64,000 bases of DNA from Streptomyces sp. MST-110588 (lineage in GTDB: Bacteria > Actinomycetota > Actinomycetes > Streptomycetales > Streptomycetaceae). A program made the position numbers and the translations under genes. A model generated the notes under the pieces. That model worked only from the letters and a program-made list of their open reading frames with translations. It made no database searches and was not told the DNA's origin. The DNA lies in NCBI RefSeq assembly GCF_022695595.1, contig NZ_CP074380.1:6848501-6912500 (forward strand), read 5' to 3'. Below are positions 53,822 through 62,562 of the stretch, piece by piece. Position 1 is the stretch's first letter, and each line of letters opens with the position of its first letter.

Positions 53822-55048
53822 ATGAACGGGCGGGGGAGGGAGGACCGTACCGGCGTCTGGCTGATCGGCGCGCGTGGGTCGGTCGCCACCACCGTGGTGG
53901 CCGGCTGTGCCGCAGTCGTCGCCGGGCTGCACCCGCCGACCGGCATGATCACCGAGACCGAGCCGTTCGCCGGTGTTCCGCTGCCGCCCCTGCCCTCGCT
54001 GGTCTTCGGCGGCCATGACACCGCATCGGACCCGCTGCCCAAACGGGCCGATGAACTGGCGGCGGGTGGCGTCCTGCCGTACGGGCTGCCGCGGGCCGTC
54101 CACGCCGAGCTGTCCGCGGCCGACGAATCGATTCGCCCGGGAGGCCCGCAGCCCGGCGAGACCCGCACCGACGAGGAACTGATCACCGCATTTGCCACTG
54201 ACCTGCGCGCCTTCGTCCGCACCCACGCACTCACTCGCGCCGTCGTCATCAACGTCGCCTCGACGGAACCTGCCGCCTCGGCGGAACCTCCCACGTCGGC
54301 AGGACCGGCCGCGTTGGCGGGACCTCCCACGTCGGCGGGACCGGCCGCCTCAACAGAATCCGCAGGACCGTCCGCTCCCGCAGGACCCGTCGATGACCGC
54401 CTGCCACCGAGCTCCCTCTACGCGTACGCCGCCCTGCGCGCCGGCTGCCCGTACGTGAACTTCACCCCCTTCACCGGCCTGCACCACCCCCTCCTCCACC
54501 AGATGGCGATCTGCAGCGGCCTCCCGTACGCGGGCCGGGACGGGAAGACGGGACAGACCCTGTTGCGCTCCGTGCTCGCGCCGATGTTCGCCCAGCGCGC
54601 GCTGGCCGTACGGGCCTGGTCGGGCACCAATCTGCTCGGCGGCGGGGACGGTGCCGCCCTGACCGACCCGGCCGCCGCGACCGCCAAGAACGCCGGCAAG
54701 GCCCGCGTCCTGGCCGACACGCTCGGCGGACTGCCGCCCGGAGACGTACACATCGACAACGTCCCGGCCCTGGGCGACTGGAAGACCGCCTGGGACCACA
54801 TCGCCTTCGAAGGGTTCCTCGGCAACCGCATGGTGCTCCAGACGACCTGGCAGGGCTGCGACTCGGCCCTGGCCGCACCCCTGGTCCTCGACCTGGCCCG
54901 CCTGGTCGCCGCCGCGCACGCCGCGGGCCTCTCGGGTCCGCTGCCCCTCGGCTTCTACTTCAAGGACCCGTACGGCGGCCCCTCCGCCCTCGCCGACCAG
55001 TACGCCGCCCTGCTCACCTTCGCCCACCACCTGCGAGCCCGCCCATGA
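53822..55048 (+). CDS. Myo-inositol-1-phosphate synthase-like enzyme, first gene of the ebo-like operon
   Basis: The protein has 408 residues with ATG at 53822. The NAD-binding start is LIGARGSVATTVVAGCAA (14-31). YVNFTPF (211-217), then TNLLGGGDGAALTDP, GDWKTAWDHIAFEGFLG and FYFKDPYGG follow in the order of inositol-phosphate synthases (SYNHLGNNDG, GDSKRAMDEY, FKEP). The Lys of the final NAL-x-KQ segment appears as Asp (SALADQ), so chemistry may differ. A 43-residue Ala/Pro/Ser/Thr repeat (about 148-190) is inserted before YVNFTP. Such enzymes cyclise a hexose 6-phosphate by NAD-dependent intramolecular aldol reaction. Its stop overlaps the next start (ATGA). Confidence 0.85.
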   Translation: MNGRGREDRTGVWLIGARGSVATTVVAGCAAVVAGLHPPTGMITETEPFAGVPLPPLPSLVFGGHDTASDPLPKRADELAAGGVLPYGLPRAVHAELSAADESIRPGGPQPGETRTDEELITAFATDLRAFVRTHALTRAVVINVASTEPAASAEPPTSAGPAALAGPPTSAGPAASTESAGPSAPAGPVDDRLPPSSLYAYAALRAGCPYVNFTPFTGLHHPLLHQMAICSGLPYAGRDGKTGQTLLRSVLAPMFAQRALAVRAWSGTNLLGGGDGAALTDPAAATAKNAGKARVLADTLGGLPPGDVHIDNVPALGDWKTAWDHIAFEGFLGNRMVLQTTWQGCDSALAAPLVLDLARLVAAAHAAGLSGPLPLGFYFKDPYGGPSALADQYAALLTFAHHLRARP

Positions 55049-56210
55049 TCAACCGCCCACCCCACCCCCGCCCCACTTCCCCGGCCTCGCCCCCACCCCT
55101 ACTCCCACCTCCACCTCTGCCCCCGCCTCTGCCTCCGCTCATCCGTCCGCCCGGGCCTGGGCCGAACTGCTGCGGGTGTCCGCGCTGTGCACCGTGCCCG
55201 GCGCTCAGCTCGCGGGAGCCGCCGCGGCCGGTCACCGCCCTGACCGGCGCACTCTCCTCGCCATCTGCTCGTCCCTGTGCCTGTACGAAGCCGGGATGGC
55301 CCTCAACGACTGGGCGGACCGCCACACCGACGCCGTCGAACGCCCCGACCGCCCGCTGCCCTCCGGCCGTATCGCACCGTCCGCGGCTCTCGGCGCAGCG
55401 ACCGGACTGACCCTCGCGGGCCTCGCCCTGGCCCGTACGGCCGGCCGCCCCGCCTTCCTCAATGCCACCGCCCTCGCCACCACGGTATGGGCCTACGACC
55501 TCCACCTGAAGAACACCCCGGCGGGCCCGGCCGCCATGGCCTGCGCTCGCGCCCTGGACCTCCTCCAGGGAGCGACGACCGGTCGCCCGTCCCCGCGCGG
55601 GGCGTCACACCCCCGGCACACCCCGCGCGGGACATCGCACCCCTGGCACACCCCGCGCGCGGCGCTGCTCCCGGCACTGCCCTCGGCCGCACTGCTCGGC
55701 GCTCATACGTACGCGGTCACGACCGTCTCGCGCCGCGAGACACAGGGCAGCTCCTCCGCCCTGCCACTGACCGCCCTCGCCGCGATCACCGCCATCACCC
55801 GCACCCTCACCCCTCACATAGCCACCCCCCGAACCACCCCCCTCGAAACCACCGCCATCCGCCCGCCCACCGCCTCTACAAATCCCCCCTCACCCAATAC
55901 ACCCACCACCCCCATCGCACTCCGCACATCCGACACCACCCTGAACCCCGCCCACGCAGCCGTCTGTACGACCCTGAGTACCGCCATCTGCGCCACCGTC
56001 TACGCCGCCACCGCCGGGCGCCCACTGTTCCACGCGGCCCTGAACCCCTCCCCGTACCTGCTGCGCCGTGCCGTAGGCGGCGGCATCCGCGCCACGATCC
56101 CGCTGCAAGCGGCACTCAGCGCCCGCGCCGGAGCGCCGGGGAGAGCCACCGCGCTGCTCGCACTGCTTCCCCTCGCCCGCCGGCTGTCCCGGAAGGTCAG
56201 CCCGACATGA
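55045..56210 (+). CDS. eboC: UbiA family prenyltransferase, EboC-like, frameshifted near the N-terminus
   Basis: ATG at 55045 overlaps the previous stop (ATGA). That frame gives a Pro-rich leader, then loses sense; the enzyme continues one frame over from SARAWAELLRVSALCTVPG. One extra C in the run at 55090-55094 or 55120-55124 joins them. The longest undisturbed frame starts at GTG 55176. The UbiA Asp-rich motif is NDWADRHTDAVERPDRPLPSG; the second is replaced by DLHLKNTPAGP. Eight or so membrane helices follow. Two inserts, a 30-bp tandem repeat (HTPRGASHPR type) and a Thr/Pro tract, lie in loops. It would prenylate a polar acceptor at the membrane. Confidence 0.8.
55591..55659. repeat. In-frame 30-bp tandem repeat in eboC-like gene
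   Basis: Two consecutive 30-base units starting CCCCGCGCGGG and ending GGCACA, plus nine bases of a third. They encode PRGASHPRHT and PRGTSHPWHT in a loop between membrane helices. Confidence 0.8.
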
Positions 56211-57259
56211 CCCCCTCGACAGCCCCGTTACGCCAGTTGCGACTGGCTTACGGAACCAACGGCCTCACCGACCTCCGCCTGGACGACGCCCTCCGCCTCC
56301 TCGCCGACCTCGGCTACGACGGCGTGGCGCTGACCCTGGACCACATGCACCTGGACCCGCTCGCCCCCGGCCTGGCAGCCCGTACATCCCAAGTGGCGTG
56401 CACTCTCGCTGAGTTGCGGCTGTCGGTCGCCGTCGAGACCGGCGCCCGGTACGTCCTGAACCCGCTCCGCAAGCACCACCCCACCCTCCTGGAATCGGAT
56501 CCGGACGCCCGCGCGTCCCGTATCGCACTGCTGCGCACCGCCGTACGCGTCGGCGCGGACCTCGGTGCGACCGCGGTCCACTGCTTCAGCGGCGTACGTC
56601 CGCCCGGCACCCCCGAGGACGCCGCCTGGCGCCGCCTCGCCGACTCCCTCAGCCCCGTACTCGACGCCGCCACCGCGGCCCACCTCCCGCTCGCCGTCGA
56701 ACCCGAACCCGGACACCTCCTCCACGACCTGTCGGGGTTCCACCGGCTGCGCGGCGCCCTGGGCGACCCGGACCCGCACACCCTCGGCCTGACACTGGAC
56801 ATCGGCCACTGCCAGTGCCTGGAACCCGCCCCGCCCGCGGACTGCGTACGGGCCGCCGCGCCATGGCTGCGCCACGTCCAGATCGAGGACATGCGACGCG
56901 GCGTCCACGAACATCTGCCCTTCGGCGACGGAGAGATCGACTTCCCGCCGGTACTGGCCGCCCTCGCGGACGTCGGCTACCGGGGTCTCGTCAGCGTCGA
57001 ACTGCCCCGCCACTCCCACGCGGGCCCCGAACTGGCCCGCACCTCCCTCTCCTTCCTACACCGATCCCACCCCTCCCGCCCCTCGACAACACCACCGCAA
57101 ACGTCCCCACCCGCCCCCCTGGCAACGGACCGAACCACGCCGGACCGAACCGCGCCGGACGAAGCCGCGCCGGTCCGAAGTGCACCAAAAGGCACCCTGC
57201 CGAAAGGAACCCCGCCGGAAGGACCCCCGCCGGAAGGAGGAGAACAACCGAGATGCTGA
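56207..57259 (+). CDS. Sugar phosphate isomerase/epimerase-like TIM barrel
   Basis: The product has 350 residues; ATG at 56207 overlaps the previous stop. It is a xylose-isomerase-like barrel, residues 10-275, with LAYGTNGLTDLRLDDALRLLADLGYDGVALTLD at the start and metal-site strands AVEPEPG, LTLDIGHCQC, HVQIEDMRRGVHEHLPFGDGEIDFPPVL and SVELPRHSH. These barrels isomerise or epimerise sugar or cyclitol phosphates. The last 65 residues are a Pro/Ala/Thr/Lys repeat tail (GTLPKGTPPEGPPPEGG) outside the barrel. It overlaps the EboA gene by seven bases. It is distinct from EboE, so this operon has two TIM-barrel isomerase-like proteins. Confidence 0.88.
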   Translation: MTPSTAPLRQLRLAYGTNGLTDLRLDDALRLLADLGYDGVALTLDHMHLDPLAPGLAARTSQVACTLAELRLSVAVETGARYVLNPLRKHHPTLLESDPDARASRIALLRTAVRVGADLGATAVHCFSGVRPPGTPEDAAWRRLADSLSPVLDAATAAHLPLAVEPEPGHLLHDLSGFHRLRGALGDPDPHTLGLTLDIGHCQCLEPAPPADCVRAAAPWLRHVQIEDMRRGVHEHLPFGDGEIDFPPVLAALADVGYRGLVSVELPRHSHAGPELARTSLSFLHRSHPSRPSTTPPQTSPPAPLATDRTTPDRTAPDEAAPVRSAPKGTLPKGTPPEGPPPEGGEQPRC

Positions 57260-58227
57260 CTCCCGACGAGTGGATAACCCGACTCCACAAGGCACTTCGC
57301 GACCGCCTCAGTGGCGGCGCACGAGCCTGGCTGGACGAGGCACTGGCCGAAGCCGAACACGCCGCCACCCGTAACCACAACCACAGCGCCACCCCCACCC
57401 TCGCGACCAGGCCCGATACAACGACCGACCCCACCCCCAAGACTGACCTCACCCCCGTGACTGACCACACCCCCAAGACCGACCTAACTCCCGTGACCGA
57501 CCCCGCTCCCACGACCGGTTCCGCCCCAGAGCCGACGGCCCCGGCCCCGACCCCCGACCCGCTCGCCGCCTACATCCCGCCGCCTGTATGGGAGATGCGC
57601 TTCGCCTCGGCCGGCCGGCACTGCACCCGCCGCGTCCCGCCGCACGCGACGGACCCGGAGGCCGCCGAGGCGGCCCGCATCCTCATCCTCCATACGGCCC
57701 GCGCCGACACCTCCACCGTCACCCGGCTCTACGAGCACGGCACCGCCGCCGAACGCCGCGCCGTGCTCATCGCCCTGCCCCACCTGGGACTCGGCCCGCA
57801 CGCCCGCTCGCTCGTCGAGGACGCTCTGCGCACCAACGACACCCGGCTCGTGGCGGCAGCCGTCGGACCGTACGCGGCCCGCTACCTCGACGCCCACACC
57901 TGGCGGCACGCCGTACTCAAGTGCCTGTTCACCGGCGTACCGGTGGCGGCCGTCGCCGGACTGGCCGAACGCGCCCGCGGAGACGGCGAACTCGCCCGCA
58001 TGCTCCGCGACTACGCCCGCGAGCGCACCGCCGCCGGCCGTGCCGTGCCCGACGACCTCCACCACGTCCTGGACCTCACCGCATCCGCACCCTCCTCCCG
58101 TGCCACATACTCCCCGCCTTCCTCGTACTCCCCGTCCTCCTCGCCTTCGCCCGCCACCGGGCCATCGGCAGCCCCCGGAAACCCGCCGCCTCGCCCACCA
58201 GCCGCCCCCGCACGCGAGGAGCCCTGA
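57253..58227 (+). CDS. eboA: EboA domain protein
   Basis: The protein has 324 residues with ATG at 57253, preceded by GGAGG. EboA family features are the helical start WITRLHKALRDRLSGGARAWLDEALAEAEH, a conserved RFASAGRHCTRRVP, then HEAT-like helices with GTAAERRAVLIALPHL, ALRTNDTRLVAAAVGPYAARYLDAHTWRHAVLKCLFTGVP and LRDYARERTAAGR. A 36-bp unit repeated twice inserts a DLTPVTDHTPKT tract (about 55-90), and the C-terminal 50 residues are Pro/Ser-rich. The biochemical role of EboA is unknown; in cyanobacteria ebo genes are needed to move the scytonemin precursor to the periplasm. It is coupled to the TatD gene by TGATG. Confidence 0.88.
   Translation: MLTPDEWITRLHKALRDRLSGGARAWLDEALAEAEHAATRNHNHSATPTLATRPDTTTDPTPKTDLTPVTDHTPKTDLTPVTDPAPTTGSAPEPTAPAPTPDPLAAYIPPPVWEMRFASAGRHCTRRVPPHATDPEAAEAARILILHTARADTSTVTRLYEHGTAAERRAVLIALPHLGLGPHARSLVEDALRTNDTRLVAAAVGPYAARYLDAHTWRHAVLKCLFTGVPVAAVAGLAERARGDGELARMLRDYARERTAAGRAVPDDLHHVLDLTASAPSSRATYSPPSSYSPSSSPSPATGPSAAPGNPPPRPPAAPAREEP
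57427..57510. repeat. In-frame 36-bp tandem repeat in eboA
   Basis: Two copies of a 36-base unit (ACCCCCAAGACYGACC and on) encode TPKTDLTPVTDH-type repeats inserted between conserved EboA segments. Confidence 0.75.
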
Positions 58228-59074
58228 TGCGCATCTTCGACCCGCACATCCACATGACCTCCCGCACCACCGACGACTACGAGGCCATGTACGCCGCGGG
58301 TGTACGAGCCGTTGTCGAACCCTCCTTCTGGCTCGGACAGCCCCGCACCTCGCCCGCCAGCTTCTTCGACTACTTCGACTCCCTCCTGGGCTGGGAACCC
58401 TTCCGCGCCGCCCAGCACGGCATCGCCCATCACTGCGCCCTGGCCCTCAACCCCAAGGAGGCCAACGACCTCCGCTGTACCCCCGTTCTCGACGCCCTGC
58501 CCCGCTACCTCGTAAAAGACTCCGTCGTCGCCGTCGGCGAGATCGGCTACGACTCCATGACCCCCGCCGAGGACGCCGCCCTGGCCGCGCAGCTCCAACT
58601 CGCCGTGGACCACGGCCTGCCGGCCCTCGTCCACACCCCCCACCGCGACAAGGCCGCGGGCCTGCGACGCACCCTTGACGTCCTGCGCGAATCCGCTCTT
58701 CCCCCGATCGTGTCGTGCTCGACCACCTCAACGAGACCACCGTAGAGCAGGCCACTGACAGTGGCTGCTGGCTGGGCTTTTCCGTCTACCCCGGCACGAA
58801 GATGGACCCCGGGCGCATGGTGCGGATCCTGCGGCTGCACGGTACGGAACGGGTGCTGATCAACTCCGCCGCCGACTGGGGCCGCAGCGACCCCCTCAAG
58901 ACCCGCCACGTCGCGGACGCCATGCTCGCCGCCGGTTTCGGCGAGGACGACGTGGACCGCGTCCTGTGGCGAAACCCCGTCGCCTTCTATGGACAGAGCG
59001 GACGCCTCGACCCGTACCCCCACGACCCCGGCGCCCTGTACGAAGGCAACTCCATCCTCCGCGGCGGAGAGTGA
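58227..59074 (+). CDS. eboB: TatD family metal-dependent hydrolase, EboB-like, frameshifted
   Basis: ATG at 58227 overlaps the EboA stop. The first part, MRIFDPHIHMTSRTTDDYEAMYAAGVRAVVEPSFWLG, holds the H-x-H metal pair; AVGEIGYDSM supplies the bridging Glu and LVHTPHRDK the next His. After ESALPP the frame breaks. LDHLNETTVEQATDSGCWLGFSVYPGTKM and SAADWGRSDPLKT (final Asp) continue in the next frame to 59074. One extra C in the run at 58701-58705 gives an intact protein of about 282 residues. TatD-type barrels hydrolyse phosphoesters or amides. It is the only gene of the operon without a low-complexity insert. Confidence 0.85.
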
Positions 59075-60411
59075 ACGTGCGCTTCCGGCACCTCGACGGA
59101 TCCACCGTCCACCTCGCCTACTGCACCAACGTCCACCCTGCCGAGACCCTGGATGGCGTCCTGGCCCAGCTCCGGAACCACTGCGAACCCGTACGCCGGC
59201 GCCTGGGACGCGACCGCCTGGGCATCGGCCTGTGGCTGGCCCGCGACGCCGCCCGCGCCCTGAGCGCCGACTCGTCCGCACTGCGCCGGCTACGCCGGGA
59301 ACTCGACACCCGGGGCCTGGAAGTCGTCACCCTCAACGGATTCCCCTACCAGGGATTCGGCGACCACCACGTCAAATACCGGGTCTACCGCCCGGACTGG
59401 ACCGAACCCGCGCGACTGGACCACACCGTCACCCTCGCCCGGCTACTGACCGCGCTCCTCCCGGACGATGCTGCGGAAGGCACCATCTCCACCCTCCCGC
59501 TTGCCTGGCGCACCGACTTCGACCCCTCACGTGACGCCGCGGCCCGGCAGGACACCGCCCTCACCGCACTGCGCACCCTCACCGCACACCTGGACGCCCT
59601 GCACGAACGCACCGGCCGCAGCATCCGCGTCGGCCTGGAACCGGAACCCGGCTGCGTCATCGAAACCGTCGATGACGCGATCGCCCCACTGACCCTCCTC
59701 ACCACCCCCACAGCGACACCACCCCTCACCCACCCAACCCCCACCCGCCCGACTCCCACCCACCCAACCCCCACCCACTCAACTTCCATCCACCCCACCA
59801 CCCCCACACCCCGTATCGGCGTATGTCTGGACACCTGCCACCTCGCCACCTCCTTCGAAGATCCCCGCACCGCCCTCCACGCCCTTCACCGGGCTGCCGT
59901 CCCCGTCGTCAAGGCCCAGCTCTCCGTCGCCCTGCACGCCGAGCACCCGCACCGTACGGACGTACGCGCCGCCCTGAGCGCCTTCGTCGAACCCCGCTTC
60001 CTGCACCAGACCCGTACCCGTACGCCCCAAGGCACCCTGCTGGCCACCGACGACCTCAACGAGGCACTGTCCGCGACCCCGCCCCTGCCCCCGTCGCCGC
60101 CCCCGCCCGATGCCTCCACGGGCGGCCTGCCCCGCACCACCCCCTGGCGTGCGCACTTCCACATCCCCCTGCACACCCCGCCCGAGCCCCCGCTCACCTC
60201 CACCCTCACCGTCCTCCGAGAGGCCCTCGCCCTGCTCGTCGGCGGCCCGGCCGCCCTCACCCACCACCTCGAAGTAGAGACCTACACCTGGCAGGCCCTG
60301 CCGCCCGCGCTCCGCCCCCGCACCCCCGGCCGGCTGGCCGACGGCATCGCCGCGGAGCTCTCCCTCGCCCGCGACCTGCTGACCGATCTCGGCCTGCGGG
60401 AACTCCTCTGA
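59071..60411 (+). CDS. eboE: Metabolite traffic protein EboE (TIM barrel)
   Basis: The product has 446 residues; GTG at 59071 overlaps the TatD stop (GTGA), with GGAG upstream. EboE markers are LAYCTNVHPAETLDGVLAQL (about 12-31), LWLARDAARAL, TLNGFPYQGFGDHHVKYRVYRPDW, GLEPEPGC, GVCLDTCHLATSFEDP, KAQLSVAL and HFHIPLHTPPEPPLTST, then HHLEVETYTWQALP. The fold is a xylose-isomerase-like barrel. An insert of about 37 residues, Thr/Pro/His repeats (TPTHPTPTHST, about 212-248), sits just before the conserved GVCLDTCH. The exact reaction is not known for any EboE. Confidence 0.9.
   Translation: MNVRFRHLDGSTVHLAYCTNVHPAETLDGVLAQLRNHCEPVRRRLGRDRLGIGLWLARDAARALSADSSALRRLRRELDTRGLEVVTLNGFPYQGFGDHHVKYRVYRPDWTEPARLDHTVTLARLLTALLPDDAAEGTISTLPLAWRTDFDPSRDAAARQDTALTALRTLTAHLDALHERTGRSIRVGLEPEPGCVIETVDDAIAPLTLLTTPTATPPLTHPTPTRPTPTHPTPTHSTSIHPTTPTPRIGVCLDTCHLATSFEDPRTALHALHRAAVPVVKAQLSVALHAEHPHRTDVRAALSAFVEPRFLHQTRTRTPQGTLLATDDLNEALSATPPLPPSPPPPDASTGGLPRTTPWRAHFHIPLHTPPEPPLTSTLTVLREALALLVGGPAALTHHLEVETYTWQALPPALRPRTPGRLADGIAAELSLARDLLTDLGLRELL
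59701..59810. repeat. In-frame Thr/Pro/His microsatellite in eboE
   Basis: Degenerate repeats of CACCCAACCCCCACC-type units encode a THPTPTHPTPTHS tract inside the TIM barrel. Confidence 0.7.
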
Positions 60412-60456
60412 CACCTCGCCCCGCTGCCCACGTCACCCAGCCCGCCAAGGAGCACC

Positions 60457-61932
60457 GTGACCACAGCATCCGGAAATCCGCTCCCCGACCCACAGCCACA
60501 GCCAGAGCCACAGCCCGAGCCGGAGTCGGAGCCGGAGTCGGAGCCGGAGTCGGAGCCACGACCGCATCGGCTCCTCGTCCTCGACATCGTCGGCCTGACG
60601 CCGCGCCTCCTGGACCACATGCCCCACCTGAAAGCCTTGGCCGCCAAAGGCTCACAAGCACCCCTGGAAACCGTCTTCCCCGCCGTCACCTGCACCGTCC
60701 AGTCCACCTTCCTGACCGGTGTGCCGCCCGCCCGGCACGGCATCGTCGGCAACGGCTGGTACTTCCGTGACATCGGCGAAGTGCGTCTATGGCACCAGCA
60801 CAACGCGCTCGTCGGCGGCGACAAGCTCTGGGACGCCGCCCGCCGCACTCACCCCGGCTATACGGTCGCCAACATCTGCTGGTGGTACGCGATGGGCGCC
60901 GACACCGACTGGACCGTCACCCCCCGTCCTGTCTATTACGCCGACGGCCGCAAAGAACCCGACTGCTACACCAGGCCACCCGGCCTCCACGACGAGCTCA
61001 CCTCCCTCCTCGGCCCCTTCCCCCTCTTCTCCTACTGGGGCCCCACCGCCTCGATCCGCTCCTCCCGATGGATCACCGACGCCACCCGGCACATCCTGCG
61101 CACCCGCCGCCCCGACCTCACCCTCTCCTATCTCCCGCACCTCGACTACGACCTTCAGCGCTACGGGCCCGACGACCCCCGTGCCCACACCGCCGCAACC
61201 GACCTCGACACCGTCATCGCCCCGCTCCTCACCGACGCCCGCGCCACCGGAGCCACCGTCGTCGCCCTGTCGGAGTACGGCATCACACGCGTACACCGCC
61301 CGGTCGACATCAACCGCGCCCTGCGCCGGGCCGGCCTCCTGGAGGTACACACCCAGGACGGCATGGAATACCTCGACCCCACCGCCTCCCGGGCCTTCGC
61401 CGTGGCCGACCACCAGATCGCCCACGTCTACGTACGCCGTCCCGAAGACCTCGACGCCACCCGCAAGGCCCTGACCAGCCTCCCCGGCCTGGCCCAGCTC
61501 CTGGACGACAAGGGCAAAAAAGACCGATCCCTGGACCACCCCCGCTCCGGCGAACTCGTCGCCCTGGCCGAACCCGACGCCTGGTTCACGTACTACTACT
61601 GGCTCGACGACGCCCGCGCCCCCGACTTCGCCCCCCTCGTCGACATCCACCGCAAACCCGGCTACGACCCCGCCGAGCTCTTCATGAACCCCCGCGACCC
61701 CTACGTACGCCTACGGGCCGCCGCCGCGCTCGCCCGCAAGAAGACCGGCATGCGCTATCGCATGGCCGTCGTCCCACTCGACCCCGAGCCCGTACGCGGC
61801 AGCCACGGCCTGCTCCCACCCGACCCCGCCGACGGCCCCATGATCATCTGCTCCCCTCCCGGCCAACTCCCGTCCCCCCTAACCGCAACCGAAGTGAAGC
61901 CCCTACTCCTCCATCTTGCCCACCCCCACTGA
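60457..61932 (+). CDS. Alkaline-phosphatase-superfamily nucleotide pyrophosphatase/phosphodiesterase, EboF-like
   Basis: The protein has 491 residues; GTG at 60457 has AAGGAG upstream. After a Pro/Gln/Glu/Ser repeat start (about 9-34) the domain begins LLVLDIVGLTPRLLDHMPHL. The nucleophile Thr is in FPAVTCTVQSTFLTGVPPARHGIVGNGWYF, the NPP pattern. YLPHLDYDLQRYGPDD supplies metal ligands, followed by VALSEYGITRV (Glu where many have Asp) and ADHQIAHVYV. The family cleaves phosphodiesters or phosphomonoesters. There is no signal peptide, so it acts in the cytoplasm unless another route exists. It lies 45 bp after eboE and ends the operon. Confidence 0.88.
   Translation: MTTASGNPLPDPQPQPEPQPEPESEPESEPESEPRPHRLLVLDIVGLTPRLLDHMPHLKALAAKGSQAPLETVFPAVTCTVQSTFLTGVPPARHGIVGNGWYFRDIGEVRLWHQHNALVGGDKLWDAARRTHPGYTVANICWWYAMGADTDWTVTPRPVYYADGRKEPDCYTRPPGLHDELTSLLGPFPLFSYWGPTASIRSSRWITDATRHILRTRRPDLTLSYLPHLDYDLQRYGPDDPRAHTAATDLDTVIAPLLTDARATGATVVALSEYGITRVHRPVDINRALRRAGLLEVHTQDGMEYLDPTASRAFAVADHQIAHVYVRRPEDLDATRKALTSLPGLAQLLDDKGKKDRSLDHPRSGELVALAEPDAWFTYYYWLDDARAPDFAPLVDIHRKPGYDPAELFMNPRDPYVRLRAAAALARKKTGMRYRMAVVPLDPEPVRGSHGLLPPDPADGPMIICSPPGQLPSPLTATEVKPLLLHLAHPH
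60490..60559. repeat. In-frame 12-bp tandem repeat in the eboF-like gene
   Basis: GAGCCGGAGTCG occurs three times after a CAGCCACAGCCA stretch, encoding QPQPEPQPEPESEPESEP at the N-terminus. Confidence 0.8.
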
Positions 61933-62190
61933 CAACCCCCCTGACCACCCCAAACCCCCTTCCACCCCCTCCCACCCCCACCCGCACCCCTACCCCCCAT
62001 CCCCACCCATCCGACCTCCAAATCTCTACCTTCCGTAACCGTGCCGTCACCCCAGCTCCCCCCGCCCACGCGCCCGCCCTACCTGCACGCCCCCGCACAG
62101 ACCACACGGCTTCGCCGGTTAGCCACCCCCTCCCGGCCGGGTAGTGTGCAGGCGATCACGCACCACCCGACCAGGATTGGCGAGAGAAAT
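61933..62190. other. C-rich intergenic region
   Basis: The plus strand from 61940 to about 62020 is almost all C, A and T with many C4-C6 runs, and no frame has coding bias. I see no hairpin. The promoter of the chorismate mutase gene should lie in the last 100 bp; no clear -10/-35 was found. Confidence 0.4.
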
Positions 62191-62562
62191 ATGAGCGAGG
62201 GGACAGTCCCGCCCGCCGGCGACGCGACCTCCGTAGCGGACGAGGCGGCGCGCGAGCGTCTGCTCTATCTGCGCGGCAGCATCGACAACCTCGACGCCGC
62301 ACTGGTGCACCTGCTCGCCGAGCGCTTCAAATGCACCCAGCAGGTCGGCGAGCTCAAGGCACGGCACAGCCTCCCGCCCGCCGACCCGGCCCGCGAGGCC
62401 ACCCAGATCGCACGCCTGCGCCGACTGGCCGAGGACGCCAAGCTCGACCCCGCCTTCGCCGAGAAGTTCCTGAACTTCATCATCGACGAGGTCGTACGCC
62501 ACCACAAAGCCATCGCCGACCGCTCCGCCCCCGACGACACCCCCGCTTCCTCCGCCCCATAA
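62191..62562 (+). CDS. Chorismate mutase (AroQ class)
   Basis: The product has 123 residues with ATG at 62191. The three-helix AroQ fold is marked by LRGSIDNLDAALVHLLAERFKCTQQVGELKARHSLPPADPAREATQIARLRRLAEDAKLDPAFAEKFLNFIIDEVVRHH. The active-site Arg is in LRGSID, Lys in VGELKA, and Glu/Gln in the third helix. It converts chorismate to prephenate for phenylalanine and tyrosine synthesis. It is cytosolic, with no signal peptide. It is a single gene before the tRNA, and its tail of 15 residues is unconserved. Confidence 0.94.
   Translation: MSEGTVPPAGDATSVADEAARERLLYLRGSIDNLDAALVHLLAERFKCTQQVGELKARHSLPPADPAREATQIARLRRLAEDAKLDPAFAEKFLNFIIDEVVRHHKAIADRSAPDDTPASSAP

Noticed and set aside
56207..57259. 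Labelling this TIM barrel as EboE
   Set aside because: The gene at 59071 carries the EboE-specific LAYCTNVHPAETLDG and GFPYQGFGDHHVK segments. This one is a separate xylose-isomerase-like protein.
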